DNA of 39,101 nucleotides from JBJELF01 sp051879015. Its GTDB lineage: Bacteria; Bacillota; Clostridia; Lachnospirales; Lachnospiraceae. The translations under genes and the position numbers were made by a program. Of this stretch, positions 32,060-39,101 are shown in pieces; the first letter of the stretch is position 1, and every line of letters starts with the position of its first letter. Under the pieces are notes generated by a model. It was given only the letters and a program-made list of their open reading frames with translations, made no database searches and was not told the origin of the DNA. The stretch is taken from contig JBJELF010000125.1 in assembly GCA_051879015.1 (NCBI GenBank), forward strand, positions 1 through 39,101, written 5' to 3'.

Positions 32060-32887
32060 TCAGACAATATTCAGTTTTTGGTAGAGCTGTGCCATCACTT
32101 GCTCTAAACTTTCGTTGGCATTTTCACCCTGCTGCATCTCGGACACTACCACTTCATGGCGCATATCCTCCAAAGTTCCATCTAGAAGTACATGTCCCTT
32201 GCCAATCAAGATGACTCGCTGAGTCAAAGCTTCAATATCCTGCATATCATGGGTAGTCAAAATGACTGTTGTGCCATGCTCCTGATTGAGTCGCAAAATA
32301 AACTCACGCACTGCCAACTTAGACACTGCATCCAAACCAATGGTTGGCTCGTCCAAAAATAAAATTTTTGGCTGGTGCAGCAAAGAAGCTGCAATCTCAC
32401 AGCGCATACGCTGTCCCAAGGATAACTGTCTCGTTGGAGTACGCAGCAATTCCTGCAAATGCAGCTCGACAGTCAATTCTTCTAGATTTTGTTTATAAGT
32501 TACATCGGAAATAGAATAGATATCCTTCAACAATTCGAAGGAATCGATGACGGGAACATCCCACCAGAGTTGTGAGCGCTGTCCAAAGACAACACCAATC
32601 TGTCTCACATGATCCATGCGATTTTTCCATGGTACACGCCCATCTACAAGGCAGGTGCCACTCTCCGGAGTGAGAATTCCACTGAGAATTTTGATGGTGG
32701 AGGACTTTCCAGCTCCATTTGGTCCGATATATCCGACCATTTCCCCATCGTTGATTGTAAAGCTGACGTCTGACAACGCCTGAATGACTTCCGTCTCTCG
32801 ACGGAAAAGAGATTTGCAGGCCTCTCTCATGCCTGCGTTTCGTTTTGCTACTTTGTACGATTTACATACATGCTCCATCGTAATCAT
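32060..32887 (-). CDS. ABC transporter ATP-binding protein
   Basis: 275 residues from ATG 32887 (AGGAGG 7 nt upstream; MITMEHVCKSYKV). Walker A GPNGAGKSS, Q-loop FGQRSQLWW, signature LSLGQRMR, Walker B ILFLDEPTIGLD, H-loop LTTHD. The FGQRSQLWWD Q-loop is typical of the DUF990-associated ATPases. The frame open upstream to 33058 runs through palindromes and is not coding. Expression is likely shaped by the leader upstream. Confidence 0.9.
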   Translation of the reverse strand: MITMEHVCKSYKVAKRNAGMREACKSLFRRETEVIQALSDVSFTINDGEMVGYIGPNGAGKSSTIKILSGILTPESGTCLVDGRVPWKNRMDHVRQIGVVFGQRSQLWWDVPVIDSFELLKDIYSISDVTYKQNLEELTVELHLQELLRTPTRQLSLGQRMRCEIAASLLHQPKILFLDEPTIGLDAVSKLAVREFILRLNQEHGTTVILTTHDMQDIEALTQRVILIGKGHVLLDGTLEDMRHEVVVSEMQQGENANESLEQVMAQLYQKLNIV

Positions 32888-33191
32888 TTTGCTTCCTCCT
32901 GGTAGTAATATTATGAATGATACCAGGGTCCCAAGGTCATACCTTTCATGCTTGCATGAACAGGTATGACTTTGGGACCCGCCAAAACATGAGAAAGTAG
33001 CCCAAATAGGGCGGATTTCGAATGTTTTTGGATTGCGGGAGCACAACGTGCGGAGCAATCCATAGGTATCAAGGGGTCAAAATACCTTTTGACCCCAACA
33101 TCATTATGAATATCTTTCCAAGTAGGTCTTGCTTTCCTAGTGACAGCCAGGAAATACCTTTGTGAAATTTAGACATCCCAAAAGTTAGGGA
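32888..33191 (-). promoter_or_regulatory. ~300-nt palindrome-rich leader of the ABC exporter operon
   Basis: From the inferred start site to the ATPase gene the transcript holds, in order: AGGT..TTTCCT / AGGAAA..ACCT (about 33123-33159); GGGGTCAAAA/TTTTGACCCC (33073-33096, 4-nt loop); GGATTGC..GCAC/GTGC..GCAATCC (33030-33061); an 18-bp stem GGGTCCCAA.GTCATACC with its inverse (32926-32980, one mismatch); and CCTGGTA/TACCAGG (32898-32927), whose 3' arm takes in the first half of the SD AGGAGG (32900-32895) and whose 5' arm shares two bases with the preceding stem. Either a regulatory leader or a cluster of dispersed palindromic repeats. Confidence 0.6.
33073..33105 (-). repeat. Palindromic repeat, copy 1
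   Basis: 33 nt starting AATGATGTTGGGGTCAAAAG on the minus strand; 29 of 33 bases match copy 2 at 33271-33303. Contains a 10-bp perfect stem. Likely a dispersed intergenic palindromic repeat. Confidence 0.7.
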
Positions 33192-33197
33192 ATTCTT

Positions 33198-33226
33198 ATT
33201 TTACTCTCACTGTCAAAAAATGTCAA
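33198..33226 (-). promoter_or_regulatory. Consensus sigma-A promoter of the ABC exporter operon
   Basis: TTGACA (33226-33221), 17 nt, TAAAAT (33203-33198) on the minus strand. Start near 33191, about 300 nt before the ATPase ATG. Confidence 0.75.
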
Positions 33227-33260
33227 TAAAAATTTATATATTGCTATCTTCTCTTAATAT

Positions 33261-33304
33261 AAATGATGTTGAGGTCAAAAAATCTTTTGGCCCCAACATC
33301 ATTT
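33261..33304 (-). repeat. Palindromic repeat, copy 2 / 3' hairpin of the pgmB operon
   Basis: AAATGATGTTG.GG.CAAAA arms of 20 positions with one mismatch and one G-U pair, 4-nt loop. Lies 23 nt after the beta-phosphoglucomutase stop and just upstream of the ABC promoter. Homologous to copy 1. It may end the catabolic operon transcript, though no U-tract follows. Confidence 0.65.
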
Positions 33305-33326
33305 AGCATCTAGATACTAGAATCTT

Positions 33327-33968
33327 TTACTTCAACATGATATCTAACAGCTGAGAAAAATTTTTCAACGGATATGTTACTTTTTTATGGGAAGCCGCTT
33401 CCCCAATTCCTGCGCTGTCGAATCCACCAGCAATCGCTGCATCAATTCCAGCAAGAGCATCTTCCACTACCAGACATTCCCGTGGACACATATGCAAATA
33501 TTCTGCTGCCTTACAAAATACTTCTGGATCTGGCTTAGAATGAGTAATATTGTTGCCATCACTGACCGCATCAAAGAAATTCTCCATTCCCAATTGCTTT
33601 AAAATAAACTTTGCATTTCTGCTAGAGGAACCGATTGCCAGTTTATATCCCCTGTTCCTCAATTCCTCCAATGTATCTTTCACCTCTTCTGATAAATCAA
33701 TCGGTGACATCTGATACAGAAATTGCCTATATATTTCATTTTTCTTTTCCGCCAAATTTTTCTTTTCTACAGCTGTATACTTTTTTTCAGAACGCTCCAA
33801 AATAATATCCAGACTTGCCATACGACTAACACCACGCAGTCGGTTATTAATTTCTTCATCAAAGTATACTCCGATTTCATCTGCCATTTTCTTCCACGCT
33901 AGATAATGATATCTGTCCGTATGACAGATAACCCCGTCCAAATCAAATATGATTCCCTGATATCTCAT
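33327..33968 (-). CDS. pgmB: Beta-phosphoglucomutase (HAD superfamily)
   Basis: Converts beta-glucose 1-phosphate to glucose 6-phosphate. 213 residues from ATG 33968, AGGAGG upstream. Nucleophile D9 and acid/base D11 in FDLDGVICHTD; cap motif LRGVSRMASLDIIL, IGSSSRNA, phosphate/Mg motifs SKPDPEVF and VVEDALAGIDAAIAGG. The YHYLAWKKMADEIG segment fits characterised beta-PGMs closely, setting it apart from other HAD phosphatases. 41 nt after the GH3 gene, same operon: the substrate is probably produced by a phosphorylase, perhaps that GH3 enzyme. Confidence 0.92.
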   Translation of the reverse strand: MRYQGIIFDLDGVICHTDRYHYLAWKKMADEIGVYFDEEINNRLRGVSRMASLDIILERSEKKYTAVEKKNLAEKKNEIYRQFLYQMSPIDLSEEVKDTLEELRNRGYKLAIGSSSRNAKFILKQLGMENFFDAVSDGNNITHSKPDPEVFCKAAEYLHMCPRECLVVEDALAGIDAAIAGGFDSAGIGEAASHKKVTYPLKNFSQLLDIMLK

Positions 33969-34009
33969 AACTATTCCTCCTGGATTTTTACAAAGATTTT
34001 TTAATTTGG

Positions 34010-35671
34010 TTAAATCCTGGTATCTGGAAGACCACAAAAAGCATCTACGGGACTAATTCCCTGAAAATCACTTTCTCCTACTAATTTCTCTATCACAACC
34101 TCTATTGTTGTCTTTGTCGCTGTATATGCATTGATATAAGTCTTTACTCTCGGCACATCCTGAAGCAAATACGGATTAGCAAAGGATACAAAGATACATG
34201 CTTCCTCATTAAGAAATCTTGGTGAATCCAGCGCATGCTTTTTACACCACTGGATTCGCACTGTTGTTTGATTACTCGCCTGTTCATAATTAGTCAAATA
34301 CAATGTCAGCCTCCGCTGCGGCAAATTTTTACAGCCATGCAACTCATCCGTATATGGATCATATTCTTCTACTTCAAATCCTCTCTCACAAAGCAACTTT
34401 TTTGCCGTCTCTTTGATACTGCCTCCAGGAATCTCATCTTTTCCCAGTATAATCAAGCGAATAGTATCATACTTTTCTTTAGAAATCGGCAAGATATCCT
34501 GCTGAATATTCTTTACCAATGTAACTGATTTTTCCGCGCATTCTCTGTGCCACTCTTCAGCATGGATTTCTGTTTCAGAAAGTTTCTTCGGTTCATTGAC
34601 TCCGGGAATCCTACACACGCAGGCCTTTAAGGCTAAAATCCTGGTAACCGCCTCATCAAGTCGTTTTTCAGTCAAAAGCCCTTCCCTGATGCCATCCAAA
34701 ATATACTGGTAATCCTCTTCAAAATTCGTATTAAATACAATCATGTCACAGCCCGCCATAATAGACGCTGGAAGTGCATATCTTCGTTCCATTGCCATAC
34801 AATATCCACCCATAATTGTTGCATCAGTTGTAATAACACCATTAAATCCAAATTGCTCACGCAGCACTCCCGTCAGCATCTCTCTGCTTTGAGATGCTGG
34901 CAGACAATCTTCAAAACTCAGCTTCGAATTTATCTCCATAGTAACATTTGGTTGTACAATATGTCCCACCATAATACTCATAAGATCATGTGCGATTAAA
35001 TTACGGTAAATTTTTCCGTAAGAATGATACCATTTCTCTGCACTCAAACTATTATACGTTGGATGTAAATGCTGATCTCTGTAGTCCACTCCATCTCCTG
35101 GAAAATGTTTTGCACAAGCCGCCATACCACAATTTTGCAATGTCTGGACATAAATTTTTGTGTTTTTTTCTACCTGATTCAAATTGCTTCCATAACTTCT
35201 TACATTGGTAATTGGATTGCGATAATTCCAATCCAGATCACACACAGGTGAAAAACTCCAGTTAATTCCCACTCGCTGCCCCTCTGCAGCGCACACTTTT
35301 GCAAATTTTTCCACCATACGGTCATCATCAGCTGCACTTATCATCATTGGCCATCCAAATAATGTACCATCACTGATTGCACCAGCACCACCTTCTTCCA
35401 AATTGGCTGCTTTCAGCAAAGGCACTAATGTTTTTTTATCAAGAATCTTATATTTTTCCAATATTGTTTCTGTCATATCAGGTCGGAACAGAATACCCCC
35501 CATTTTACTCTCTGCCGCCATATTGCTGAGTCTGGACTGTTCATAATCTCCTCCCATAACACAGAATAATTGTCCTGCCTTCTGTTCTATAGTAAGTTTC
35601 TTTCTTGTCTCCTCGACCCACCTGATTTTTTCAGCACTCAAATAAAACGGTCTCTTACTTAAATCAATCAT
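34010..35671 (-). CDS. Glycoside hydrolase family 3 enzyme, NagZ-type active site
   Basis: 553 residues, no signal peptide, so cytoplasmic. The motif AKHFPGDGVDYRDQHLHP (near residue 200) holds the Asp-x-His dyad that acts as acid/base in NagZ-type GH3 enzymes; classic NagZ has KHFPGHG, here the first His is Asp. The nucleophile Asp is in NGVITTDATIMGGY. The C-terminal domain (about 390-553) resembles the second alpha/beta domain of GH3. RBS AGGAGG overlaps the stop codon of a 23-residue ORF upstream. Substrate unknown: a beta-glucoside or beta-N-acetylglucosaminide; His-dyad GH3 members can act as phosphorylases. Confidence 0.88.
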   Translation of the reverse strand: MIDLSKRPFYLSAEKIRWVEETRKKLTIEQKAGQLFCVMGGDYEQSRLSNMAAESKMGGILFRPDMTETILEKYKILDKKTLVPLLKAANLEEGGAGAISDGTLFGWPMMISAADDDRMVEKFAKVCAAEGQRVGINWSFSPVCDLDWNYRNPITNVRSYGSNLNQVEKNTKIYVQTLQNCGMAACAKHFPGDGVDYRDQHLHPTYNSLSAEKWYHSYGKIYRNLIAHDLMSIMVGHIVQPNVTMEINSKLSFEDCLPASQSREMLTGVLREQFGFNGVITTDATIMGGYCMAMERRYALPASIMAGCDMIVFNTNFEEDYQYILDGIREGLLTEKRLDEAVTRILALKACVCRIPGVNEPKKLSETEIHAEEWHRECAEKSVTLVKNIQQDILPISKEKYDTIRLIILGKDEIPGGSIKETAKKLLCERGFEVEEYDPYTDELHGCKNLPQRRLTLYLTNYEQASNQTTVRIQWCKKHALDSPRFLNEEACIFVSFANPYLLQDVPRVKTYINAYTATKTTIEVVIEKLVGESDFQGISPVDAFCGLPDTRI

Positions 35672-35683
35672 TTATGATGCCTC

Positions 35684-35755
35684 CTACTGTAACATTTCCA
35701 CAAGTTTTTCAATCATTACTTTGACAAAATCCAGTAAGTCCTGTATCTGCTCCAT
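35684..35755 (-). CDS. 23-residue amphipathic small protein (novel candidate)
   Basis: ATG 35755 is preceded by GGAGGGG at 6 nt spacing, a near-ideal RBS, and the TAG stop (35686-35684) is embedded in the GH3 SD (TAGGAGG). The peptide begins MEQIQDLLDF and ends EKLVEMLQ; acidic, basic and hydrophobic residues alternate with helical period, giving one amphipathic helix with no Cys, Pro or Gly. It may be a true microprotein, a membrane-active or PSM-like peptide, or a translated leader that couples ribosomes to the GH3 gene. No homologue recognised. Confidence 0.6.
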   Translation of the reverse strand: MEQIQDLLDFVKVMIEKLVEMLQ

Positions 35756-35856
35756 TGTAATCCCCTCCACATGGATTCTTCCTGTACACACAGTTACCGT
35801 ATTTCTCATTTTACAACATTTTTTTAATTTCCGTAGTGACTGCTCCGTATCTGAAT

Positions 35857-37578
35857 TTATACGATACTTTCAATCCAATCAATAACATCTCCAGCATAAT
35901 CTGCCTCACTATGTGGCTGTTCCCACACCAACTGATAATCTGTCAAAATACCTGCTTCTGCAAGTTTCAGTGCCAGCGTCATGCTGACAGTAAAAGAAGT
36001 ATCTGCATCTGATGCACCGACACGAATACGGCAATATCTGGCAGTATCACTTTTCTCATCTGTTCCGATAAATCGAAGTGGATTAATCAGATAAATTCTC
36101 TTTGCCAGTGCCTCGTCATCTCTGACAGCAGCATAAGCTTCATAATATTTATGATACTCATCTGGAAATTGTTCTTGAAGTTCAGCCACAGCATCTGCAA
36201 TCGCCGCATTAAAATGCATATTTGGCTGTTCTGTGGTTCCAAATACCTTATTTTCTCCACTATTATTTTCCAATACGTCAAATGAAGTACACGGTTTCAT
36301 TCTCCTTCGGTGATTTAATACATAACTGTCTAGATCTTTAATCATCGCCCTCTCTCCATCCCATCTAAGCCAAGCTGACTTATCTTTTCCTTTTACTTCT
36401 TCCATTAAAGGCCGGAATGGATGATACGGCATTCCTTTTGGCGGACGTGATACCATATCTCCCAGTGATGGCGGTTCCATAGACTGATCAAATCCTCCTG
36501 CTGGCGGCTTTTGAAGCGCTACTCCCGGTCCGGCATGCCCTTGCATCAAATCTGCCTTATCCTTGTTTGGGGCTTTTGGTGCAGCAGGTACCTGATAGGT
36601 ATAATTACCGGCTATATACTCTTCTGCCGAATACGTTTCTGGCAATTCTCCATTTTCCAGTTTCGTCAAATAAATTGTTGCTGCTTCATTTAATTTTCTC
36701 ATTAGATAGTCGTATCCACTTCCTCCACGCCCATCTGAAGTAATCTGTAAAAGCTTGCCGCTTTCTGGTTCCTTTAATTCCAGACTATTAAAATATTTAA
36801 TATAAGCATTCATTAATTTGTCAGACAGTGCTTCCTGAAAAGGAGTCATAATTCCTGCTGGACCTGCTGGAGACGCTTCGTTTTCCTTATCTTCATGGAA
36901 AAGCCATTCATATGCCAAATCTGCATGTTCCAGATCGATAATCGGACAATAAATTTGAGAGGCATATACCGCATCGCTCTCTTCCATAAATGCTCCATTT
37001 TGTCTCAACCAAACATCATAATTTTTATTATTTCCAGTCACTGCAAGCAATGTGGACATTGCACCGCCTGCACTCCATCCTACAGAAATAATTCGATCCA
37101 TATTGCCTGGAATATATGCTTTATTATGACGAATAAAACGGATTCCTGTCTTTAAGTCCACCAGATTTATCGGAGCTTTTCCACAAAATTTTCCTTCCTG
37201 ATCCTTTGACTCATGCCCTCTGTTTCCACAGGTAATATATACATACCCTTGTTTCAGATATTGATGCGCATAGCATCTCGGTCCCTCCAACCAGGTATGC
37301 GGCATCTGCATATACCCAGCCGAATTATTTTCAAAAATAATCGGTACAGTAGAAGCAGTATACCCATTCATCGTTCCTTCTAAATTGATTTCACCATTCT
37401 CCTTCATATAAGGTTCTGGTACAAATATACTTAACCTCTGAAATTTTGGCGTTGTTGCTTTATCGGTATACAGAATATCCTCTAAGCACCAGCAACTATA
37501 TTTTGTATCAAAAAACCATGCATCTTTACAGTCTGCAAGCTCCATTGTCTTATTTGTAATCTGAATTTCACCAAACAA
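35857..37578 (-). CDS. Alpha/beta-hydrolase, subtype B tannase-like esterase
   Basis: About 573 residues, no signal peptide. Nucleophile elbow GWSAGG (Ser near 169), acid RVGASDADTSF, and His in WEQPHSEADYAGD match the Ser-Asp-His layout of subtype B tannases, as do QRLSIFVPEPYM near the N terminus and the long insertion between the triad parts (Pro/Gly-rich around 335-400). Likely cleaves galloyl or other aryl esters. Start: TTG 37578 has GGGAGG 8 nt upstream; ATG 37605, 9 codons earlier, has only a weak SD and is the alternative. Downstream 100 nt (35756-35856) holds no further gene. Confidence 0.75.
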   Translation of the reverse strand: MFGEIQITNKTMELADCKDAWFFDTKYSCWCLEDILYTDKATTPKFQRLSIFVPEPYMKENGEINLEGTMNGYTASTVPIIFENNSAGYMQMPHTWLEGPRCYAHQYLKQGYVYITCGNRGHESKDQEGKFCGKAPINLVDLKTGIRFIRHNKAYIPGNMDRIISVGWSAGGAMSTLLAVTGNNKNYDVWLRQNGAFMEESDAVYASQIYCPIIDLEHADLAYEWLFHEDKENEASPAGPAGIMTPFQEALSDKLMNAYIKYFNSLELKEPESGKLLQITSDGRGGSGYDYLMRKLNEAATIYLTKLENGELPETYSAEEYIAGNYTYQVPAAPKAPNKDKADLMQGHAGPGVALQKPPAGGFDQSMEPPSLGDMVSRPPKGMPYHPFRPLMEEVKGKDKSAWLRWDGERAMIKDLDSYVLNHRRRMKPCTSFDVLENNSGENKVFGTTEQPNMHFNAAIADAVAELQEQFPDEYHKYYEAYAAVRDDEALAKRIYLINPLRFIGTDEKSDTARYCRIRVGASDADTSFTVSMTLALKLAEAGILTDYQLVWEQPHSEADYAGDVIDWIESIV

Positions 37579-37621
37579 TACGAATACCTCCCTTTCTTCT
37601 GACATTTCTTCTGATTGTTAT

Positions 37622-38956
37622 TTACCGAGGAATAGAATTTAGAAATTCAATAATTTTATTCAAATTTTCTTCTGTATAAAATGCATCATCCTCATGAGCT
37701 GCGCCTTCTAATATTGTTAAAGACACATGATCCTCCCCATATTTTTCCGCTAACTTCTCATAAAGCCGTTGAGACTGAACATATGGAACACTGGTATCTG
37801 CATCGCCATGTTCGATAAAAGCATAAAATTTCTCTTGAGCCATTCCTTCTATGTACTGAATTGGATTAGCCTCACTTGTCTTTTTCTCATCTTCGGATAC
37901 ATTCTGACCTAAAAATAAACTTTCTGCAGAGTTGTCAGTAGAAGTAAGACCCATTGGACGGTCAGACTCTGTTATCCCCAATTCTTGAAAGTCTTTGTCC
38001 ATATTGTACCAGTCAACAGGTGCAAAAAACGAAATCACTGCTTTCACAGAAGATGACTGTTCCAAATTATCTTTTACATCACCATTCAATACTTCTATTT
38101 CAGACGTTTCTGCCGCCATATTTGCAAGATATGCACCCGCACTTTCCCCCCACACATATACGTTATCTGCATCAATTCTGTATTTTTTTGCATTTGCTTT
38201 TAAATAACGAATTGCTGCTTTGGTATCAGCTACCGCGCCTGGATAGACAGCCTCTTTCGATAAACGGTAATTAATGGTTGCAACAGCATAATTATTATCT
38301 AACAACACCTGAAAACATTTTGTAACAGCTTCCATCTGTTTATCACCAAACTGAAAAGCACCACCGTGGATCATCACAACCACCGGTGTTATCTCATCTG
38401 TTTTCGGAAGATAAATATCCATGGTATCAGACTCTGACACCTCCGCATACTGAATATCTATAAAGCTTTCTCCGTCATAGAAGAATGGATCCTCTACCAT
38501 TCCCTGTATTCCAGAGATAGAAGCAGCATCTTCTGCTTTCTCACCGTCTGCCAATTTTGCCGGTTCACAAGTTCCTTTTTCTTCATCAATAAGCCAATCA
38601 CAGGAATAATCATTGTTAAACCAGCCTGCCATAATCATAATTTTATCTTCGTTTGGCGTACCAGTAGTGACTTTATTACCGTCTTTGGTATACTCTCCAG
38701 TATAAGTATCTTTTCCCATAGGTCCCTCTGTTACCATGGAATAAGTTCCGTCTTCTTTCAATGTTAATTTCCAGGGCACTGTAAAGCTTGTTCCATTAAA
38801 ACTTGCTTCTTCCTCATAGGTATATACCTGCCCATTCCCAGACGTTACCTCATTTTTCTCCTCCTGCACAGGTTCACCACCTCCACAAGCAGTAACAGCA
38901 GTACATATTATGCAGGCAAGTAATACTGCAATTTTTTTTCTCATCTTTTTTTTCAT
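37622..38956 (-). CDS. Lipoprotein alpha/beta-hydrolase (esterase)
   Basis: 444 residues. Signal peptide with lipobox VTAC (Cys24). Residues 45-125 form a lipocalin-like/beta domain (LTLKEDGTYSMVTEGPMG, YTGEYTKDGNKVT). The hydrolase domain has oxyanion motif HGGAF (197-201), nucleophile GESAG (Ser272), Asp in EHGDADTSVPY and His in EGAAHEDDAF, as in hormone-sensitive-lipase/feruloyl-esterase-like enzymes. Surface-exposed deacylation of glycans or plant esters is likely. 43 nt before the tannase-like gene on the same strand; RBS GGAG. Confidence 0.85.
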   Translation of the reverse strand: MKKKMRKKIAVLLACIICTAVTACGGGEPVQEEKNEVTSGNGQVYTYEEEASFNGTSFTVPWKLTLKEDGTYSMVTEGPMGKDTYTGEYTKDGNKVTTGTPNEDKIMIMAGWFNNDYSCDWLIDEEKGTCEPAKLADGEKAEDAASISGIQGMVEDPFFYDGESFIDIQYAEVSESDTMDIYLPKTDEITPVVVMIHGGAFQFGDKQMEAVTKCFQVLLDNNYAVATINYRLSKEAVYPGAVADTKAAIRYLKANAKKYRIDADNVYVWGESAGAYLANMAAETSEIEVLNGDVKDNLEQSSSVKAVISFFAPVDWYNMDKDFQELGITESDRPMGLTSTDNSAESLFLGQNVSEDEKKTSEANPIQYIEGMAQEKFYAFIEHGDADTSVPYVQSQRLYEKLAEKYGEDHVSLTILEGAAHEDDAFYTEENLNKIIEFLNSIPR

Positions 38957-38973
38957 ACTTACTCCAATTATTC

Positions 38974-39101
38974 TTATAAATATTTACTGACAAACTTCCA
39001 GATAAGTTCCAGATTCTCTTGTGATCCATACTGTTTATCTTCATGATCTGCTGTCGGTAATGTCGTAAATTCAACCACTGCCTCAGGCTGTTTCTTCCTT
39101 A
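38974..39101 (-). CDS. Alpha/beta-hydrolase, C-terminal fragment (continues beyond window)
   Basis: The last 41 codons of an ORF running off the window. TADHEDKQYGSQENLEL... aligns with the end of the lipoprotein esterase downstream (GAAHEDDAFYTEENLNK), with the catalytic His in the same place, and ends WKFVSKYL. It lies 17 nt upstream of the lipoprotein gene and so starts, or belongs to, the same operon. A short frame opposite (39074-38874) is a shadow. Confidence 0.7.
   Translation of the reverse strand, partial: RKKQPEAVVEFTTLPTADHEDKQYGSQENLELIWKFVSKYL

Noticed and set aside
32888..33058. N-terminal extension of the ABC ATPase (57 extra codons)
   Set aside because: That stretch is made of palindromes, with the clear SD and family N terminus at 32887.
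32888..33191. Known riboswitch class in the ABC leader
   Set aside because: I looked for T-box, SAM, TPP, FMN and guanidine-type cores and found no conserved motif; only palindromes.

Overview
The window looks like a low-to-medium GC, Gram-positive gut anaerobe of the Clostridia, most likely a Lachnospiraceae relative. The evidence is the S10-spc-alpha ribosomal cluster in Firmicutes order, a zinc-ribbon S14, a zinc-ribbon adenylate kinase, a KOW protein between map and infA, ecfA1-ecfA2-ecfT-truA after rplQ, and strong AGGAGG ribosome binding sites. Genus cannot be fixed from this sequence alone.

Layout. (1) 20.8 kb down to 3.8 kb, minus strand: one long ribosomal/transcription/secretion cluster, rpsJ-rplC-rplD-rplW-rplB-rpsS-rplV-rpsC-rplP-rpmC-rpsQ-rplN-rplX-rplE-rpsN-rpsH-rplF-rplR-rpsE-rpmD-rplO-secY-adk-map-KOW-infA-rpmJ-rpsM-rpsK-rpsD-rpoA-rplQ. 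A near-consensus promoter and folded leader precede rpsJ, and a terminator follows rplQ. Several internal spacers (rpsJ/rplC, rpsH/rplF, secY/adk, rpmJ/rpsM, rpsD/rpoA) hold stem-loops. (2) 3.7-0 kb, minus: its own promoter, then ecfA1-ecfA2-ecfT (energy module for vitamin/cofactor uptake) and truA with an unusual C-terminal extension. (3) 20.9-23.3 kb, minus: two COG0523 (CobW-like) GTPases. One carries a 42-bp tandem His/Cys/Glu repeat broken by a 100-N assembly gap; the other has a YcgQ-like C-terminal domain. A strong promoter overlaps a perfect 7-8-7 inverted repeat. (4) 23.7-24.6 kb, plus: an RlmI-like methyltransferase. (5) 24.7-26.9 kb, minus: an ECF sigma factor with an RsgI/PepSY-type membrane anti-sigma factor. 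(6) 27.5-30.3 kb, plus: a small conserved protein of unknown function, a lipoprotein nuclease with an Ada-like zinc motif, and a cytoplasmic sialidase-fold protein. (7) 30.4-32.9 kb, minus: a DUF990-type ABC exporter behind a ~300-nt leader full of palindromes. (8) 33.3-39.1 kb, minus: an accessory catabolic cluster of an alpha/beta hydrolase (partial), a lipoprotein esterase, a tannase-like esterase, a 23-residue small protein, a NagZ-type GH3 enzyme and beta-phosphoglucomutase. It plausibly removes acyl groups from and breaks down plant-derived glycosides.

The most interesting points are the His-repeat GTPase with its operator-like promoter, the unannotated 23-residue amphipathic peptide in the GH3 operon, the GH3/beta-phosphoglucomutase pairing (possible phosphorolysis), and the palindrome-rich leader of the ABC exporter. 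No tRNA, rRNA, CRISPR array, transposase or phage gene was recognised.
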